DNA of 64,000 nt from Litsea cubeba (lineage: Eukaryota > Streptophyta > Magnoliopsida > Laurales > Lauraceae), in contig CM022944.1 of the NCBI GenBank assembly GCA_012931725.1, positions 110,329,202 through 110,393,201 of the forward strand. Reading direction: 5' to 3'. The position numbers and the translations under genes are program-made. A model generated the notes under the pieces. That model saw only the letters and a list, made by a program, of their open reading frames with translations, ran no database searches and had not been told where the DNA came from. Shown piece by piece: positions 34,189-46,387 of this stretch; position 1 is the stretch's first letter; each line of letters starts with the position of its first letter.

Positions 34189-35841
34189 ATGGTGAAAGAA
34201 AAGTTGTCTGATGATGAGGGGGAGTTATTGTACGAACAAGATGAACATGTTTCAAAGGCCATATTAAAAGGAATTGAACCAGGATCTTATAGATGCATCA
34301 ATACCAACCTAGACAAAAAGATATGGGTTTTGACTAACAAGATGAAAGAGCATGTGAGAGCTGTTGGCCTGCACCATCTGTCAGAGATAGACTATATGAG
34401 GATAAACCATGCTCTAATAATAATATCTGGGCTTGTGGAAAGGTGGAGGCCTGAAACCAATACTTTTCACCTACCAACGGAGGAAGCATCGATCACTTTG
34501 GAAAACGTTGCCTATATTTATGGCCTCTTTATTGATGGTGAACCGGTTACGGGAAGAACCTTCAATAATGCATTTGTCCCGGAAGTCTGTAAAGAATTGC
34601 TTGGCCTTACCCCACGGCCGGGAAAAGACACCATTGGTCTTACCGTAAAGTTCAAGTGGTTGGAGGATAATTTCAAGCCCTCTAAGAAGAGGAATGAAGT
34701 ATGCAAGACTCAAGCATACTTATTTTTTCTAGTGTCTGGTAAGATATTTGCAAATTCCTCTTGTGCAAGGGGGTCAGTTTTGCATCTAGAACTCTTTAGG
34801 GAGTTCAAGCTACAGCTTACCTTGCAAGCTTGTACATGATGCTTACAAGGGCTACGAGGTTGTTAAGAGGGGGAGAGGATAGTGATGAAGAAGGGGAGGT
34901 AGAGCAGAAAAAAGAAAGCGGGAAAATCATGGTGCTCAAGACTCTAACGGGCCCGCTTCAGCTGCTATAGGTGATGAAATTTTGTGGTGAAACTCACATT
35001 TTTATTTTTGTTATTAGTAATCACAAGTTTACATTTTACGTTAACTGTCTGTGTTTTTTGTATTACTTGTAGATCTGGACCTACTCAAGGATGTCAATTG
35101 GGAGGTGCCCTAAGCCCGATCCAAGTTGGCAGAAAGATCTTGAGTTCCCACTGTTTAAGACTTGGGAGAAAAGACTCGAGGGGTCGAAAAAGTTAACCAA
35201 CATGAAAGAAATCCGCGCTCACATCAACATTTTGAAAGAAGATGCGGTACTTAAGGACTTCATTATTCTTTCACATTTTTCTTACAATGCATTCATTTTA
35301 ATTATGGAGGTGCTTAATGTTCTCGTTTTATGTGTAGTTCTTATGGCAACCATACGTGAAGATGCCGAAGAAACTCAAGCAATTAGTGCCAAAAGGAGAC
35401 AAGCAATTGTTCACGTCTACCACTATCCTTATCCATTGTTGGGTCTTTGAGAGGCACAATGCGAACCGTGTATCGAAGCAATTTGGACTAGGACAACCAA
35501 TCCCCCCACCCTTCTCCTTACCATTCAAGCGGGACGAGCGCATAGAACGATGTGTTATTGACTACAGTCGAAACCATCCATTTGAGTTCAAAATGTGGGA
35601 GTCAATGAGAAATTCAGTTTTGTCCGGGAAGAAAGACTCCTTTAAAAAATATAGTGATGATTACCTTGTTTGGTATGGCTTGAATACCATTATGGGGATT
35701 GTATGTGGTGCTGAAGGTGAAGGACGGCGGTCACCTGTTGCATCCCAACCAGACAAGGTCAAGGAGAGGGTGGTGAAGGGGAAAGACAAAGGAAGCTCAG
35801 GTACACCAGCTTCAATGGATGTCGCTGCTTACAAGCATTAA
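34189..35841 (+). CDS. Plant mobile domain (PMD) gene carried by the MULE, probably decayed
   Basis: The first exon (34189 onward) encodes HLSEIDYMRINHALIIISGL, VERWRPETNTFHLPTEEASIT and DVAYIYGL-type sequence (here NVAYIYGLFIDGEPV), the start of a plant mobile domain (PMD/MAIN-like, formerly the serine/threonine phosphatase 7 long-form homology). After gaps and introns the C-terminal half follows: PDPSWQKDLEFPLFKTWEKRL at about 35105, then after an intron with acceptor near 35337 FLWQPYVKM, and HCWVFERHNANRVSKQFGLGQPIP to about 35640. No clean single reading could be built across 34740-35100, so it may be a pseudogene. PMD proteins occur both as silencing-related host factors and as passengers of plant transposons; here it is clearly inside the MULE. 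Exon borders are approximate. Confidence 0.7.
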
Positions 35842-35884
35842 GCAATCCGTCAATTACATACGTACTTCAAGTATTTGAAATAAA

Positions 35885-37560
35885 ATGTTTATTTACAAGT
35901 TCCATCACTGTTTATCTCAGGTAGTTGATTTCTTGGACTACATTGAACGGTCATCTATTCGTGCAGATAGCAAGAAGATTAAATTGGAGGATTTTACAAC
36001 CCGACTGCGGAGGATGATCCAAAACTTTAGAGATGCTTTCGCGAACGCATTCGAAGGCTTTGGTGAAGAATCTTGTTCTACCTCTTAGGTCGATGATGTT
36101 AAGAAGGAGGTAATTCTGGTACTTTTGGATTGATTCCAAATATATTGAGATGTCATTGGAGTTTGTTTCAAATTTGGTTGTTTTTCATACTTATAAAGTT
36201 ATGTGGTGCATGTAGGGTTCGTCTTCAGTGTCTTAGAAAAGGGCAGTCCTAAAGGTGAGGGACCGAAAGAACTTATCCCCGACTGCAAGGAAACTTCAAT
36301 ATTTGGAGGAGTAAGCTGATATGAATGAGCCAATACAAGTGGATTTGCAATCAATGTCACCTCCTACAACATCTACTTTCGCATCCCCAATCGTGCCACA
36401 ACTAGATGAAGTCTTTACGACTCCAATTAATGCACCTCCCGAGCTTCAAATAGTGCTACAAACACCCAAATCCGACATCAACACATTGATTTGGCGGATT
36501 AAAAGGTTGCATCGTGAGAGGAAGATCCCTCATTTTTTTGAGGATTATGACCACCAGCTGGTAAGGTCGGCTTACGCTCTTACTAAAGGAAAGTTGACTC
36601 TACCAGAAGGCTTGGTTTCTATAAAGAAAAGTAAACATCATTAAACTTCCTTTGATTTACAAATGAGTTACTTGCCACTTGCCACCATTAAACCCAACGT
36701 GTTAAGTCTGTGTTTCTATACTATATGCAGGCGGGATGAGCTTGACATCTATTGCACGATGGTTTCAGCTGGTGCGTTGAAAAAGGCGCTCGAACCTAGA
36801 ACTTGGTTTGACACAAATATCATGTACTGGTAGTTTGAGATACTAAAGGTCCAGTACCCGGATGTACATTTTTACAATCCCAGTATTTGCGTAAGTTTGG
36901 GTTGTCAACTACATATTGTGCCTGCATGTTTACATGTGTTTTTTGGCTAATTATATTGTTCACTTTAATGCAGAGTTGGTGGCGATCTAACAATACAAAG
37001 GCTTTACAAGATAATTGTTAGGGCAAGGATGGGTCGAGGATTTGGGAAGCGAGGGAAAAGCGGCTGTTGATATTCATAATGTGGCATGAACACCACTTCA
37101 CTCTGCTTGTAGGATACAGTGAAGAAAGAAGATGAGAATTTTACAACAGTTTGAAGTCTGACAGGACCACTGTTAATGTTGCTAAAGAATTTGTAAGCAG
37201 ACTCTTCTAATTGTACTTTTTTGGAGTTTGTGAGTACAATGAGGATACCTTAAAATTTCCTTCATTAAATTCTAATCATCTCACTCTTTTATTAACAGAT
37301 TGACTACATCGGCAATCAATTCTCTAATTATGGATGATACGACATTGGTGTATGGTCACTACTTTTGAAGACAAAGATATCGTATCAAGATAATGAAAAT
37401 GATTGCAGAGCCTTCGCGCTTGCATTCGCAGAACATCTTGCAGCCGTATTCCAATTGAACTCACACCTTCTGACATACCATACTATCGAAATAAGATCGT
37501 ACTAGACATCGATGTTAGAAGTTGGGAGTTAAACATCAATCGTCTCCCAATTGATCCATT
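35885..37560 (+). pseudogene. Ulp1-like (C48) protease relic in the MULE
   Basis: Two leading frames of unknown role (35885-36088 and 36321-36644) are followed by scattered pieces of a SUMO-protease-like domain: FIMWHEHHFTLLVGYSEE at about 37070 (the His region), EFYNSLKS, and QDNENDCRAFALAFAEHLA at about 37390-37445 (the Cys region, with DCR where the family usually has DCG). In-frame stops interrupt it several times. MULEs that carry Ulp1-like genes are a known plant class (Kaonashi-type). Combination with a PMD module upstream suggests one original PMD-Ulp1 gene. It is not functional as read. Confidence 0.65.
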
Positions 37561-37879
37561 GACCCAATAAGTGTCCAAGAACTCAATTTATCTTGCATAG
37601 GGAAGATGTGTTTTGTCAAATTTATTGCAAACAGGTGGGTTTAGCATGATTGAGATAATTGTACAATTTTTTCTTTTGGTCTAACTTTATGGTACTGTTG
37701 AAGGCAAGATCTCAATGAATTGTAAAAATTTCAACTTTGTTTTTTGGGGGAATGCATATGTTTTAATGTGTGAATATGAATGAAATGTACACAGTATTTG
37801 TCTCAATCTGTATTCCAATGTAAGCATGTATTGCAGACAGTTTGAATGTGAATGTAATATCAGTTTTAACAGATATCAG

Positions 37880-38090
37880 TTAATTTTAGCTTCTGTATGG
37901 GTTTGTCCCAGACACCACTGACGCTAGCCTCACTCAAATGAACTTCTTTGTTCATATTTTGCCCGACGACAGTGACGCTTTTAGCTTCTGTCTGGGTATT
38001 TTGCCTGACGAGCGTCACTGTTTTTAGCTTCTGTATCGGCATTTTTCCTGACGACAGTGACGCCAGCGTCACCCACATTGAGCTCCAGCC
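37880..38090. repeat. Repeated TGACG blocks between the convergent MULE genes
   Basis: Three imperfect copies of a unit like TTTTAGCTTCTGTATGGG followed by CCTGACGACAGTGACGC. The minus-strand open frame through it is a by-product of the repeat. 37561-37880 and 38090-38465 show no other feature. Confidence 0.7.
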
Positions 38091-38742
38091 ACCCACATTG
38101 AGCTTCAGGGTTGGTATTTAATGACATAAAGTTGGTCAATTACATTGCTCACTGTCTGGAGTTTTACAGCTGATTAAAGGTCACTGACTTCAGCCAAACA
38201 CTAGGTAAGCTCTTACTTTGACCACTATCAAAATGGGCACTTGCACATTCATATTTCACAAAAGCTCTTCGAAAATCCCCAACACAAATTATGACAAAGA
38301 AAGATTGTAACGCTTACATATCAATATACACAAAAGTTTACTACAGAAAGTGAGGTACAAAAGTATGTTCTGGATTCATGAATACAATTTCTTACAAAAG
38401 TATGCTCCGAATTCATTTCTACAATTTCTTACATAAGTATACTCCCAATTCATGAATTGTATTTCTTACAAAAGTATGTGTTTCTTACAAATCCAGATGT
38501 CTTGTATTGACTTCATTTTACAAAATGTTCTTTCTAAGTCTTCAGTTTTGAGCAGGGGGATTTCGTCAACTCTGGCGATTGTGGCCTCTCTCGTTGCAAT
38601 TAGAGCAAGTGAACACCCTACTCGACCTGTAACGATCCTCAGTTCGTAATCTATTCTTCTTTGGTCTCCCAGGCTGTCTAGAGGCAAGCGGATGTAGAAC
38701 CCGTTCAGTTGAGTAGCGTGGATCACCTCAGTGTACGTGACT

Positions 38743-41077
38743 TTAAGCACAGTTGTTAGATACCAATCTTAAAAAAAAATCATATGGATTATATTTCCTC
38801 ACTCTCATTGAAGCGATTGCATGTGAACACGGTATCCCTAGTACTTCCCATTTGCGGCACGTGCAAGTCCAACAATCAAGATGAACAATGTCAACAGAGT
38901 TAGCAGACTGAACTTGAAACTCGATTAGACCGGCAACGCGTACCCTTCGGGCTTCCTCTGTTTCATGTCCTAGCATTTTCTCAGTGTATGGAGTCAAACG
39001 ACTATTATATTGAGGTTTTCAGCATGTTGTTTTTGGAAGAACTCCATCAATCTCGCTCTTATCTCCTCCACCTGCTTAACTATCGGTAAAACTCGAGTGT
39101 CTTTCAACATGCTGTTGGTGCATTTAGCGGCATTACTTATAAGCAGGTCATATCGCCGTCCTCCAACAGAGCCATTTGCGCAATGATGCCGACCAAGTCC
39201 TTGTATATGATTATATGCATCTTGGCTGACAACCCTAATGTCTTTCATGAATGCCTCATATTCACATGTCCTGTATGCCTTTACAGCACACCATAATTTC
39301 ATCACAACTACCGGATCTTTGAAGATTGATTTAATGTTTTCTGCAAGATGGCGACAACAACAACAATGAGTTGCACTTGGAATAATGTTCGCCAACGCAG
39401 GAACAAGGCCCTTCTGCCGATTGGATACGATGGTTAAATTCGTAGGTCCTCCCAATGATATTGGAAGTTTGGTAAGGAACCGCTCCCAGCTGTCGCGCCT
39501 TTCTGCCTCCGCAAATGCAAAGGCTATTGGGAACAGCTTGTGGTTTGCATTGAGGGTCATAGACACCATTAAAACTCCTGGGTACTTGCCACGGAGATGT
39601 GTTCCATCGACTGCAATCATTGGCCTAAGCGATGATGTGAATGACCGAATGCAGGGAACCAAAGCCTAAAAAAATCTCTTGAACTTGTCGTCGTCTGAAA
39701 CATCAATATTAGTGACAGTACCCGGGTTCATCATTTTCAACTCCTCACAATATAGAGGGAGGAGCTTAAAAGATTCTTCGTACGAGCCTCTAACAATGCG
39801 CAGTGCAATGTCCTTTGCCACATGTGCCTTCCTGTAAGAAATTGTGAAACCGAACTCCATTTGATAATCGTTCATTATTTCCTTTGGCCTAATGTTCTGA
39901 TTTAACCGTACTTTCTCCAAAATGTACTCTGCAATCAGTTCTGATGATGCCTGGCGATGTGCAGTGCCCATCATTGGCTTCGAGCATTTATGGATTGGGT
40001 TGTAGGTCCGCACCTTGAAGCATGGTCCACTATCAATCATACTTGCGTGAATGCGCCATGGACAGTTAGATTCCTTGCAATGTGCAGTGACTTTGAACTG
40101 TTGTGTCTTTAAGTGCTGAAGAGTGAAGTTATTGTATATTGCAAATTACTCTAAAGTTCTCCTAAAATCATCACGATTCGGAAATTCGTGCCCTAACCAC
40201 AAATCTTGAGATGAATTGTGTTCCAACTCTGCATCAAATTCGTCCGGGACCATGTCATCTTCGAATATAACTTTCCGATTATGGTAGCTATGTTCTCCAA
40301 CATTCAACATCGGAGGTCTTTTGCCTCTTACAGTTGAAGAACCAAGAAGATTGGTTCCCATGTTCTTAGATTCAATAGTGACAACCTCTCTGTCATCAGG
40401 CATGTTCACTTTCTCAACACCCTCAACGAAAATGCAATAACTTTCTTTTGCCAATTCATCGCTACCAATGTTCTGGCCTGTTAAGAAATGAATGGCCTTG
40501 TCTTCGCATAGATTGACAGTAGGAATTTCATGACTTTGAATGGAAGGTATTTTGCACTTCACATTATGATTGCTCCCCGAACAATCAGTTTGTTTGCCTC
40601 ATAAAGAACGCATGTCCATCTCAAATGACCTTTAAGAACAACACATGGAAAAAATTACATCAGACATTAAATACAATTAGTATTTTGCATTTTCTAAAAT
40701 ACCTTAAAAATAACTTGTGTACCGCTTCTCTGTTCTCTGATGTGTTTGGCAAAACCAATCAGTCTTCTATTGATGTATAGTAATATCCCATTTGTATTGC
40801 CACTTGCAAGTGTTAACATACACTTGGTGTCGCTATCATCCTCTATGGATGCCAATGAAAACACGTGACCATTATGATGGAGATAACGTATGCTTAGGTT
40901 CTCGCAAGTTTCTTCCCAATGTGTAGTTTCAAGAGCTATGTTCATCAATTCGGGAAATGTTATGTCGCTTTGAATGAACCTCATCTTTTGATTTTCCGCC
41001 TTCGGATACCGGGTGAATCATGTCATATTTAAATTCCCCGTCGTAGTGGAAACTCACAATCAACTCACCACCAGACA
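38743..41077 (-). pseudogene. mudrA-type MULE transposase, broken
   Basis: Reading from ATG 41077: a PB1-like start (MSGGELIVSFHYDGEFKYD) and MRFIQSDITFPELMN after a frame change at about 40985. A linker follows at 40562-40146, then the MuDR DNA-binding region (LWLGHEFPNRDDFRRTLE, then after a stop FAIYNNFTLQ) and HKCSKPMMGT. The catalytic domain is MIAVDGTHLRGKYPGVLM with HCCCCRHLAENI (39662-38994), and the SWIM zinc finger is CTCRKWEVLGIPCSHAIA (38997-38743). Two in-frame stops (after RRTLE and after KRFF) and a frameshift near 38996 break it. The position usually read as VSDRQKG is VSNRQKG, so a catalytic Asp appears lost. 38466-38742 is probably its tail. Confidence 0.88.
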
Positions 41078-41698
41078 TCCTAATTCAAAACAGAAACAAT
41101 TATCAGGGCATAATTATTGTACCAACATATACTTCCAATGCCAACAACACCTCATTAACTAAAGAAGTGTGTGATTGCAAGGGGCCAAAGACATAACACA
41201 ATGGAAGAAAACGATCTACAAGCAAAAAAACTCAAACAAAACTAGGGGAAAGGGCCAAAGATGTTAATCTATGGCCTAAAACACCCAACACTCGGAAGTT
41301 TTAAAAAGTGCATAGGGTTACAAACAATATAAAAAACATATGCAAGAATACGTACAATACAAGCACTAAGTTTCACACTCCAGAATAAACAATACAAATG
41401 TCTGTGAGCTCCTCTAACTTCTTTCATACCAAAGTAAAAGGACAAGCATCACAGATGAGACATTTTCATCATTTTTTTCATGTTACCCAAAAGAAAGTAG
41501 ACATAAATGCACAAACCTCTTAAATGGAGATCAACAACCACCAAAATGAAATCAAAATGACTGATGAAGTGAGAATACAAGCCCATAGAAGCTATCTGCC
41601 TTCAACTGGAGCCACAAGGAAGTTTTTTTAGAAACATCGGGTAGGAAACGAATGGAAACAGGGGACGACGCGACCATATATATGGTGCGCATGGCGAC

Positions 41699-41735
41699 GA
41701 TAGCGTCACTCAAAACTATTTTGAGTGACGCTATC
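41699..41735. repeat. Perfect 17-bp hairpin near MULE right end
   Basis: GATAGCGTCACTCAAAA and its exact complement are separated by CTA. It lies about 40 bases inside the right inverted repeat and shares GTCACT/AGTGAC with the left-end palindrome. Confidence 0.9.
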
Positions 41736-41861
41736 ATCAGTAAGAATAAAAAAAATAGAAATGTGGCGGGAAGATCGCATTAGTGCTGACAATTTGGCCA
41801 GGACCCATCAGGATAAATGGCTATATTCTGGGATTTTTCCAGTAAAATCCTCTATTCTACA

Positions 41862-42237
41862 TAGTAGGATTTATCTGCAATCTAACAAGAACACCTGACG
41901 TAATATAAGAGGGGGCCTCCGTACATCATTGATAACTTGATATCATTTTGGTATGATAGGCCTTCTTTCATCGTTTTCATTCATTATGTTTAACAATTAT
42001 TATTATTTCAAAAATAAACTGTTTCACTCATTAAACTCAAGTTTAGTGAGTCAATATGATTGTCACTAATATGATTTTACAATTTGACTTGACATTCACT
42101 ACTTTGGGTGCACAAGATTTACAAATGATGAGATAATGCATACTATGATTATAAAGATCTAAAGAAAGCATTGAATCTGCCAATGCATGTTGCTTGGAAC
42201 TTATCCTAGTAAAAGCTTAAAGTTCTTAAGCCCTGTT
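41862..42237. other. Spacer right of the MULE
   Basis: AT-rich sequence without recognisable gene or repeat; it separates the MULE from the block shared with the A flank. Confidence 0.4.
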
Positions 42238-42898
42238 ATATACCGTTTTGGAACTTCATCAATTCCTTGGCATGTGTCATCTATATCTTTTCCCAATTCC
42301 TAAAGATAGATGTGTAATTTGGGATGATTCTCCTCTTCTTGGGTTATGCAATGTTGTTATTTTGACTCAATACCTCGTTTCCTGGGCTCCGGTGGTGTTA
42401 CTATCAAGAAAACTTGCTAGGCTTTGATCTTTGGTGTCTATGAAGAGCCGCTGACTCCAGGCCAGTGCAACATGGTTGTTGAGAGGCTTGGCGATTATCT
42501 TGCTGATCAAGGACTTTAGTTTGGTATGCCACTTTTGGTGCCTCTGCAATTTTCTATGGGTTGTGCTATTTGTTTGACATGAGCTTGCAGCTACTACTTG
42601 CAACAGAATGGCTGCATTGAATATTTTTTTTGTGGTCATTGGGGACTCCATATAGAGACAATTCATTTGTTAGTTTCTTTCCAATATCCAATGATTCCTT
42701 TCCTGTTAAATTTCTTTGTATCGCCCCTGGAAAGGGTTATGATTTTCATGTGAGTCATACTGATCCATAAAGTCTTTTTTTAATAGTTTTATGAATTTAT
42801 AGATTGGTTTTCTCATACTTACCTATTCTTATTTATTTATTACTTTTTGTTGATGTAACTTGAGGACCTAGGGATTGATCCCTAGGCATGTGTGTGAA
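42238..42898. repeat. Block shared with 465-1010 (outer 3' flank of copy C)
   Basis: Matches the A-side block from TATACCGTTTTGGAACTTC onward. This side keeps an extra segment of about 100 bp (near 42280-42390) and an uninterrupted 99-codon minus frame (42666-42367) ending ...SLASFLDSNTTGAQETRY. I do not recognise the protein. Confidence 0.7.
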
Positions 42899-43063
42899 CA
42901 GCGACGACCCTGAGATTTCTGGCACCTAAAGCAAAGATTTTAAAGGGGGGCCCTTTATATATTGTATACGAAAATTAGCTTAAAAAATGGATCATAAATT
43001 AATCATTACCAAAATTTAAAAACATATATATAGAAAATCAATAGTCATTACATCACTTTAAAT

Positions 43064-45330
43064 TCATTTAAATACTACTCTTTTAGAATTTTTTGCTGCG
43101 TAATCAATCTTATCAACCATGGCCTTTTCAATTGACAACATAACTAATCCACTCAATATTTCCCGTGATATGGTTGACCGAAGGTAAGACTTGATCAACT
43201 TTAACTTTGAAAAACTTCTTTCCCCAGAGGCAACTGTAACTGGTATAGTTAGCAATATTCTGTATGCAATCCATGTATTGGGAAAACAACCATCCATCAC
43301 CTTCAAATAATTGAGCACATCAATTGGCTTTGTTGTTTCTTTTGGCAAAACTTCTTTCAACACTTTCAATTCTAAAAATAAGTCTCTCCCATCAATATCA
43401 GAAAGTGCATCCTTGCTCAAAAAAGCTTCAAGATTAGCACAATAGGACATCAAAGCTTCATCATTGGTAGCATTTAAATCCTTCAAATCAAACAAAAATC
43501 CAAAAGTTTTCTCATATACTTGAAACTGTTCGAACCGGCTTTGAAGTGATGAAAGAGCTTGATCTACAATATATAAGAAATACTTCACTGTAAAAGATTC
43601 TTCAGCTGACTATGTCGCCTCTTCACTATTGTTCTCGTCAAATTGCTTTTCTATATATGATTCGTTTTTCTTGAAATGCCGGCTCAATATTCATTCTAGT
43701 TGCAACCTCTTTATCTTCAATCATGGCCTCTACAAATCCAGTTTCTCTATAATTTCAATAAATGCAATAAGCCCTTTCAACTGATCAACAACAACATCTA
43801 TGTGAATGTCTTCATTTTGAAAAACCTTGCTAACGGAATTAACAGCAAATAATAGATTGTGCCAAATAATCACGCCAACTAAAAACTAAAAACTGCCAAT
43901 TCCATGTTCTACTAAGAACTCCACATCATTCTTTGTTTTTGGATCTTCAATAGTGTGGGCCAATTCAACTAAAGCATCTCTTATTTGTGGGGCTTGGTAT
44001 CTTATAACTTTAACACTTTCCACACGACTTAATTTCCTAATGTGTTTTGGACAATGGCTTGACCATGAGACCTTCTACATTATCTTTCAACACTTTTCAC
44101 CTCTTTGACAAAGATGAAAACAACAAGTACATTCGTTGTATCGCTCCAAAGAAAGATGTAGCCTTAGGACAAGAGTTAGCCATATCACAAAGTGTATGGT
44201 TAGGACTATGACAACCACAAGGTGTATAGAATGCTCTAGGATTTATGTTGAGTATCCTATTTTGTGCACCCTTGTGTTTTCCTTTCATATTAGGTCCATG
44301 GTCATATCCTTGTCCTTTTATATTATCAAAATCAAGGCTTCTTGAAGTACATTGAAAAGCCCTAACCCCGTTGTATCTTCCACCTTTAAAAATTCTAAAA
44401 AGAATTCTTCCACCTCTATTGGACTTGTTGAAACACCCACACAACGAATTACAAGAGACATTTGTTCTTCATGGCTTACATCCGGAGTACAATCAAGTAT
44501 AATCGAGAAATATTTTGCTTCTTTGATTCTTGCAATGATTGCATTCTTAATCTCACATGCTAACAATTGTATCAATTCATTTTGAATCTTGTGGCTAAGA
44601 TAATGGTAATGAACCTCACCACTTTCAATTCGCCGAAGGTGCTCTTGCATTGTTGGATCAAATTCGGCAATCATTTCAATTATGCTTAAAAAAATTACAT
44701 TCCTCTCTTAATAAATCTTCTCATTGTCCCCATGAAAAGCTAAATTATTTTTTGCAAGTGTTTTCACCACAGCCATTATCCTTCGCGACACCCTTTTTCA
44801 AAGTTTTTTCTCTCTATTGATTTGTTCTTGCACACTTTTATCAATGGTTTCATTCTTATGCAATCTCATATCTAATTCAATCCATTTACTCATGCACATA
44901 AGATGCTCATTACTACTTTCATGACTTTTTAACCTTTTACCAATAGTTCTCCAATCTCCAAGTCCATCATTAGCCAATAAAGTTTTGTTCCCCTATTCCT
45001 TAAACAACTTACAACAAAAATAAAATACTTTATCCAAAACATCCGAATATTTAAGCCACTTTCTATCATGTTTCTCTCCATTAGATAAATGCCGGATGCA
45101 ATGTGTGGAAGAGAAGTGTCTATTAAGATCATCTTTAGGATAATTGACATCGTCAACTCTTCTTTTAGGACTCCTTTCTACTAAAAAGTCTTGTAAATTC
45201 TGATCCATCTTATCCCAATTACTCGGATCATCAATATTTGAAGGCTGAAATTCTACATTTTGGTCTTCATGTTGACTACCATCATTCTCATTGTCATTTT
45301 CATTAATCCACTAATTAATTTCCTCATCAA
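43064..45330 (-). pseudogene. hAT transposase relic (TTF zinc finger family)
   Basis: Order on the minus strand: NWDKMDQNLQDFLVE and the TTF-type zinc-finger region with HFSSTHCIRHLSNGEKHDRKW (about 45250-44930). Next is a DUF4371-like core (FDPTMQEHLRRIESGEVHYHYLS, FSIILDCTPDVSHEEQM, 44674-44318). Last is the C-terminal hAT dimerisation domain IPVTVASGERSFSKLKLIKSYLRST (43588-43064). At least three frame changes and several stops separate these pieces. Proteins of this type are typical of plant autonomous hAT elements. Confidence 0.85.
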
Positions 45331-45372
45331 GTGTCTCTTCATGCTCTTCATTTACTGAATCTATAAATTCTT

Positions 45373-45546
45373 TTTTATTTTTTTGATAACATAGGAACCC
45401 GCCGACCCTCCTTCGGTTGATCATTGGTAAACCTACGGATACATAGAACCACCCACTAGCCCTATGTATCGATTAAGGTCTTAAAGTGATTCAAAGGTAG
45501 GACCTCCAAGTTAAAACTGGACTTCCTAACCACACGAACATTTTAA
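45373..45546 (-). mobile_element. SINE-like insertion in the hAT element
   Basis: 174 bp flanked by an exact 16-bp duplication GAATCTATAAATTCTT (45357-45372, 45547-45562). A T-rich run at the left (TTTTATTTTTTT) corresponds to an A-tail in minus orientation, which fits LINE-type priming. A box-B-like CTTTGAATCAC is visible on the minus strand. The SINE family was not identified. Confidence 0.75.
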
Positions 45547-46314
45547 GAATCTATAAATTCTTCATCCTCTAAGTTTTCAACTGGAACTGAATCATCAATT
45601 TGTTTCTTAGCAACAACAAATTTATCAAGAGCTCCTGATTGAGATTGAATAAGTGCATCAACTTTTCATTTTTTTTTCTTTTTTCAGGCCCTTAGAGGCA
45701 CTTTCTAGGATGTATGATTCTAGAAACAATCTAATGCAGAACTCAAGAACCAACGATCAATTCAAATTCAAAAGCTTCAATTCAGGTAAAATTACCGAGG
45801 TTGCAAAACAATAAAGTGCTAGGCCAGCATCAATAACTCAATCAACACTATAAGAGCATCTGTAAATCATTAAATCAAATAAGCAACAATCTACAAATTT
45901 GCCAAACATAACCCATCAACAAATTATTTGTATTTTCATAATGTGATGATTCAACTGATTTTTTTTTCTTCATAATAAGCGATAGATCATTTGATTCAAT
46001 TGATATTGTGGTTAAACTTAGCGGTGCCTTTTCTTATCCTTTTATTTTTATATTGAGTTTATTTATACAACAAAATTTTATATAACAAAAAAATATATGT
46101 TAATCAATAGTCTTGTCCCGTTAAAAGTCAAAAAGACTAAAAGAACAGATAAAAAAAATTAATGGCTCATTTCTAAAATATTCTTTGAAACTTGGAAAGG
46201 AGAGAATGTTCAATAACCTGATTCTCTTCCTGGCTCGTCGGCACAAAGCGGTGAAACACATAAACGGAAAGTCGAAAATGATTTTGCAGTCCAAAAACCC
46301 AATTTTAATTGGGA

Positions 46315-46384
<70 letters not shown>
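46315..46384. repeat. (GA)n microsatellite
   Basis: About 35 uninterrupted GA units near the right side of the hAT element. Open frames across it are artefacts. Confidence 0.97.

Positions 46385-46387
<3 letters not shown>

Larger units (their letters stand above)
32684..41852 (-). mobile_element. MULE (Mutator-like) element with cargo genes, 9.17 kb
   Basis: Terminal inverted repeats of about 78 bp (32684-32762 and 41775-41852) begin GAGGATTTTACTG and differ at a handful of bases. The flanking 9-bp repeats are TATTCTATA (32675-32683) and TATTCTACA (41853-41861), as expected for Mutator-type insertion with one later change. Minus-strand genes encode the transposase. The plus strand carries a plant-mobile-domain gene and a Ulp1-like relic, convergent with the transposase. 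Gene frames are broken, so it is now non-autonomous at best. Confidence 0.9.

Noticed and set aside
37866..38096. 76-codon minus frame between MULE genes
   Set aside because: Runs through three imperfect repeats of a TGACG-containing block; no domain.
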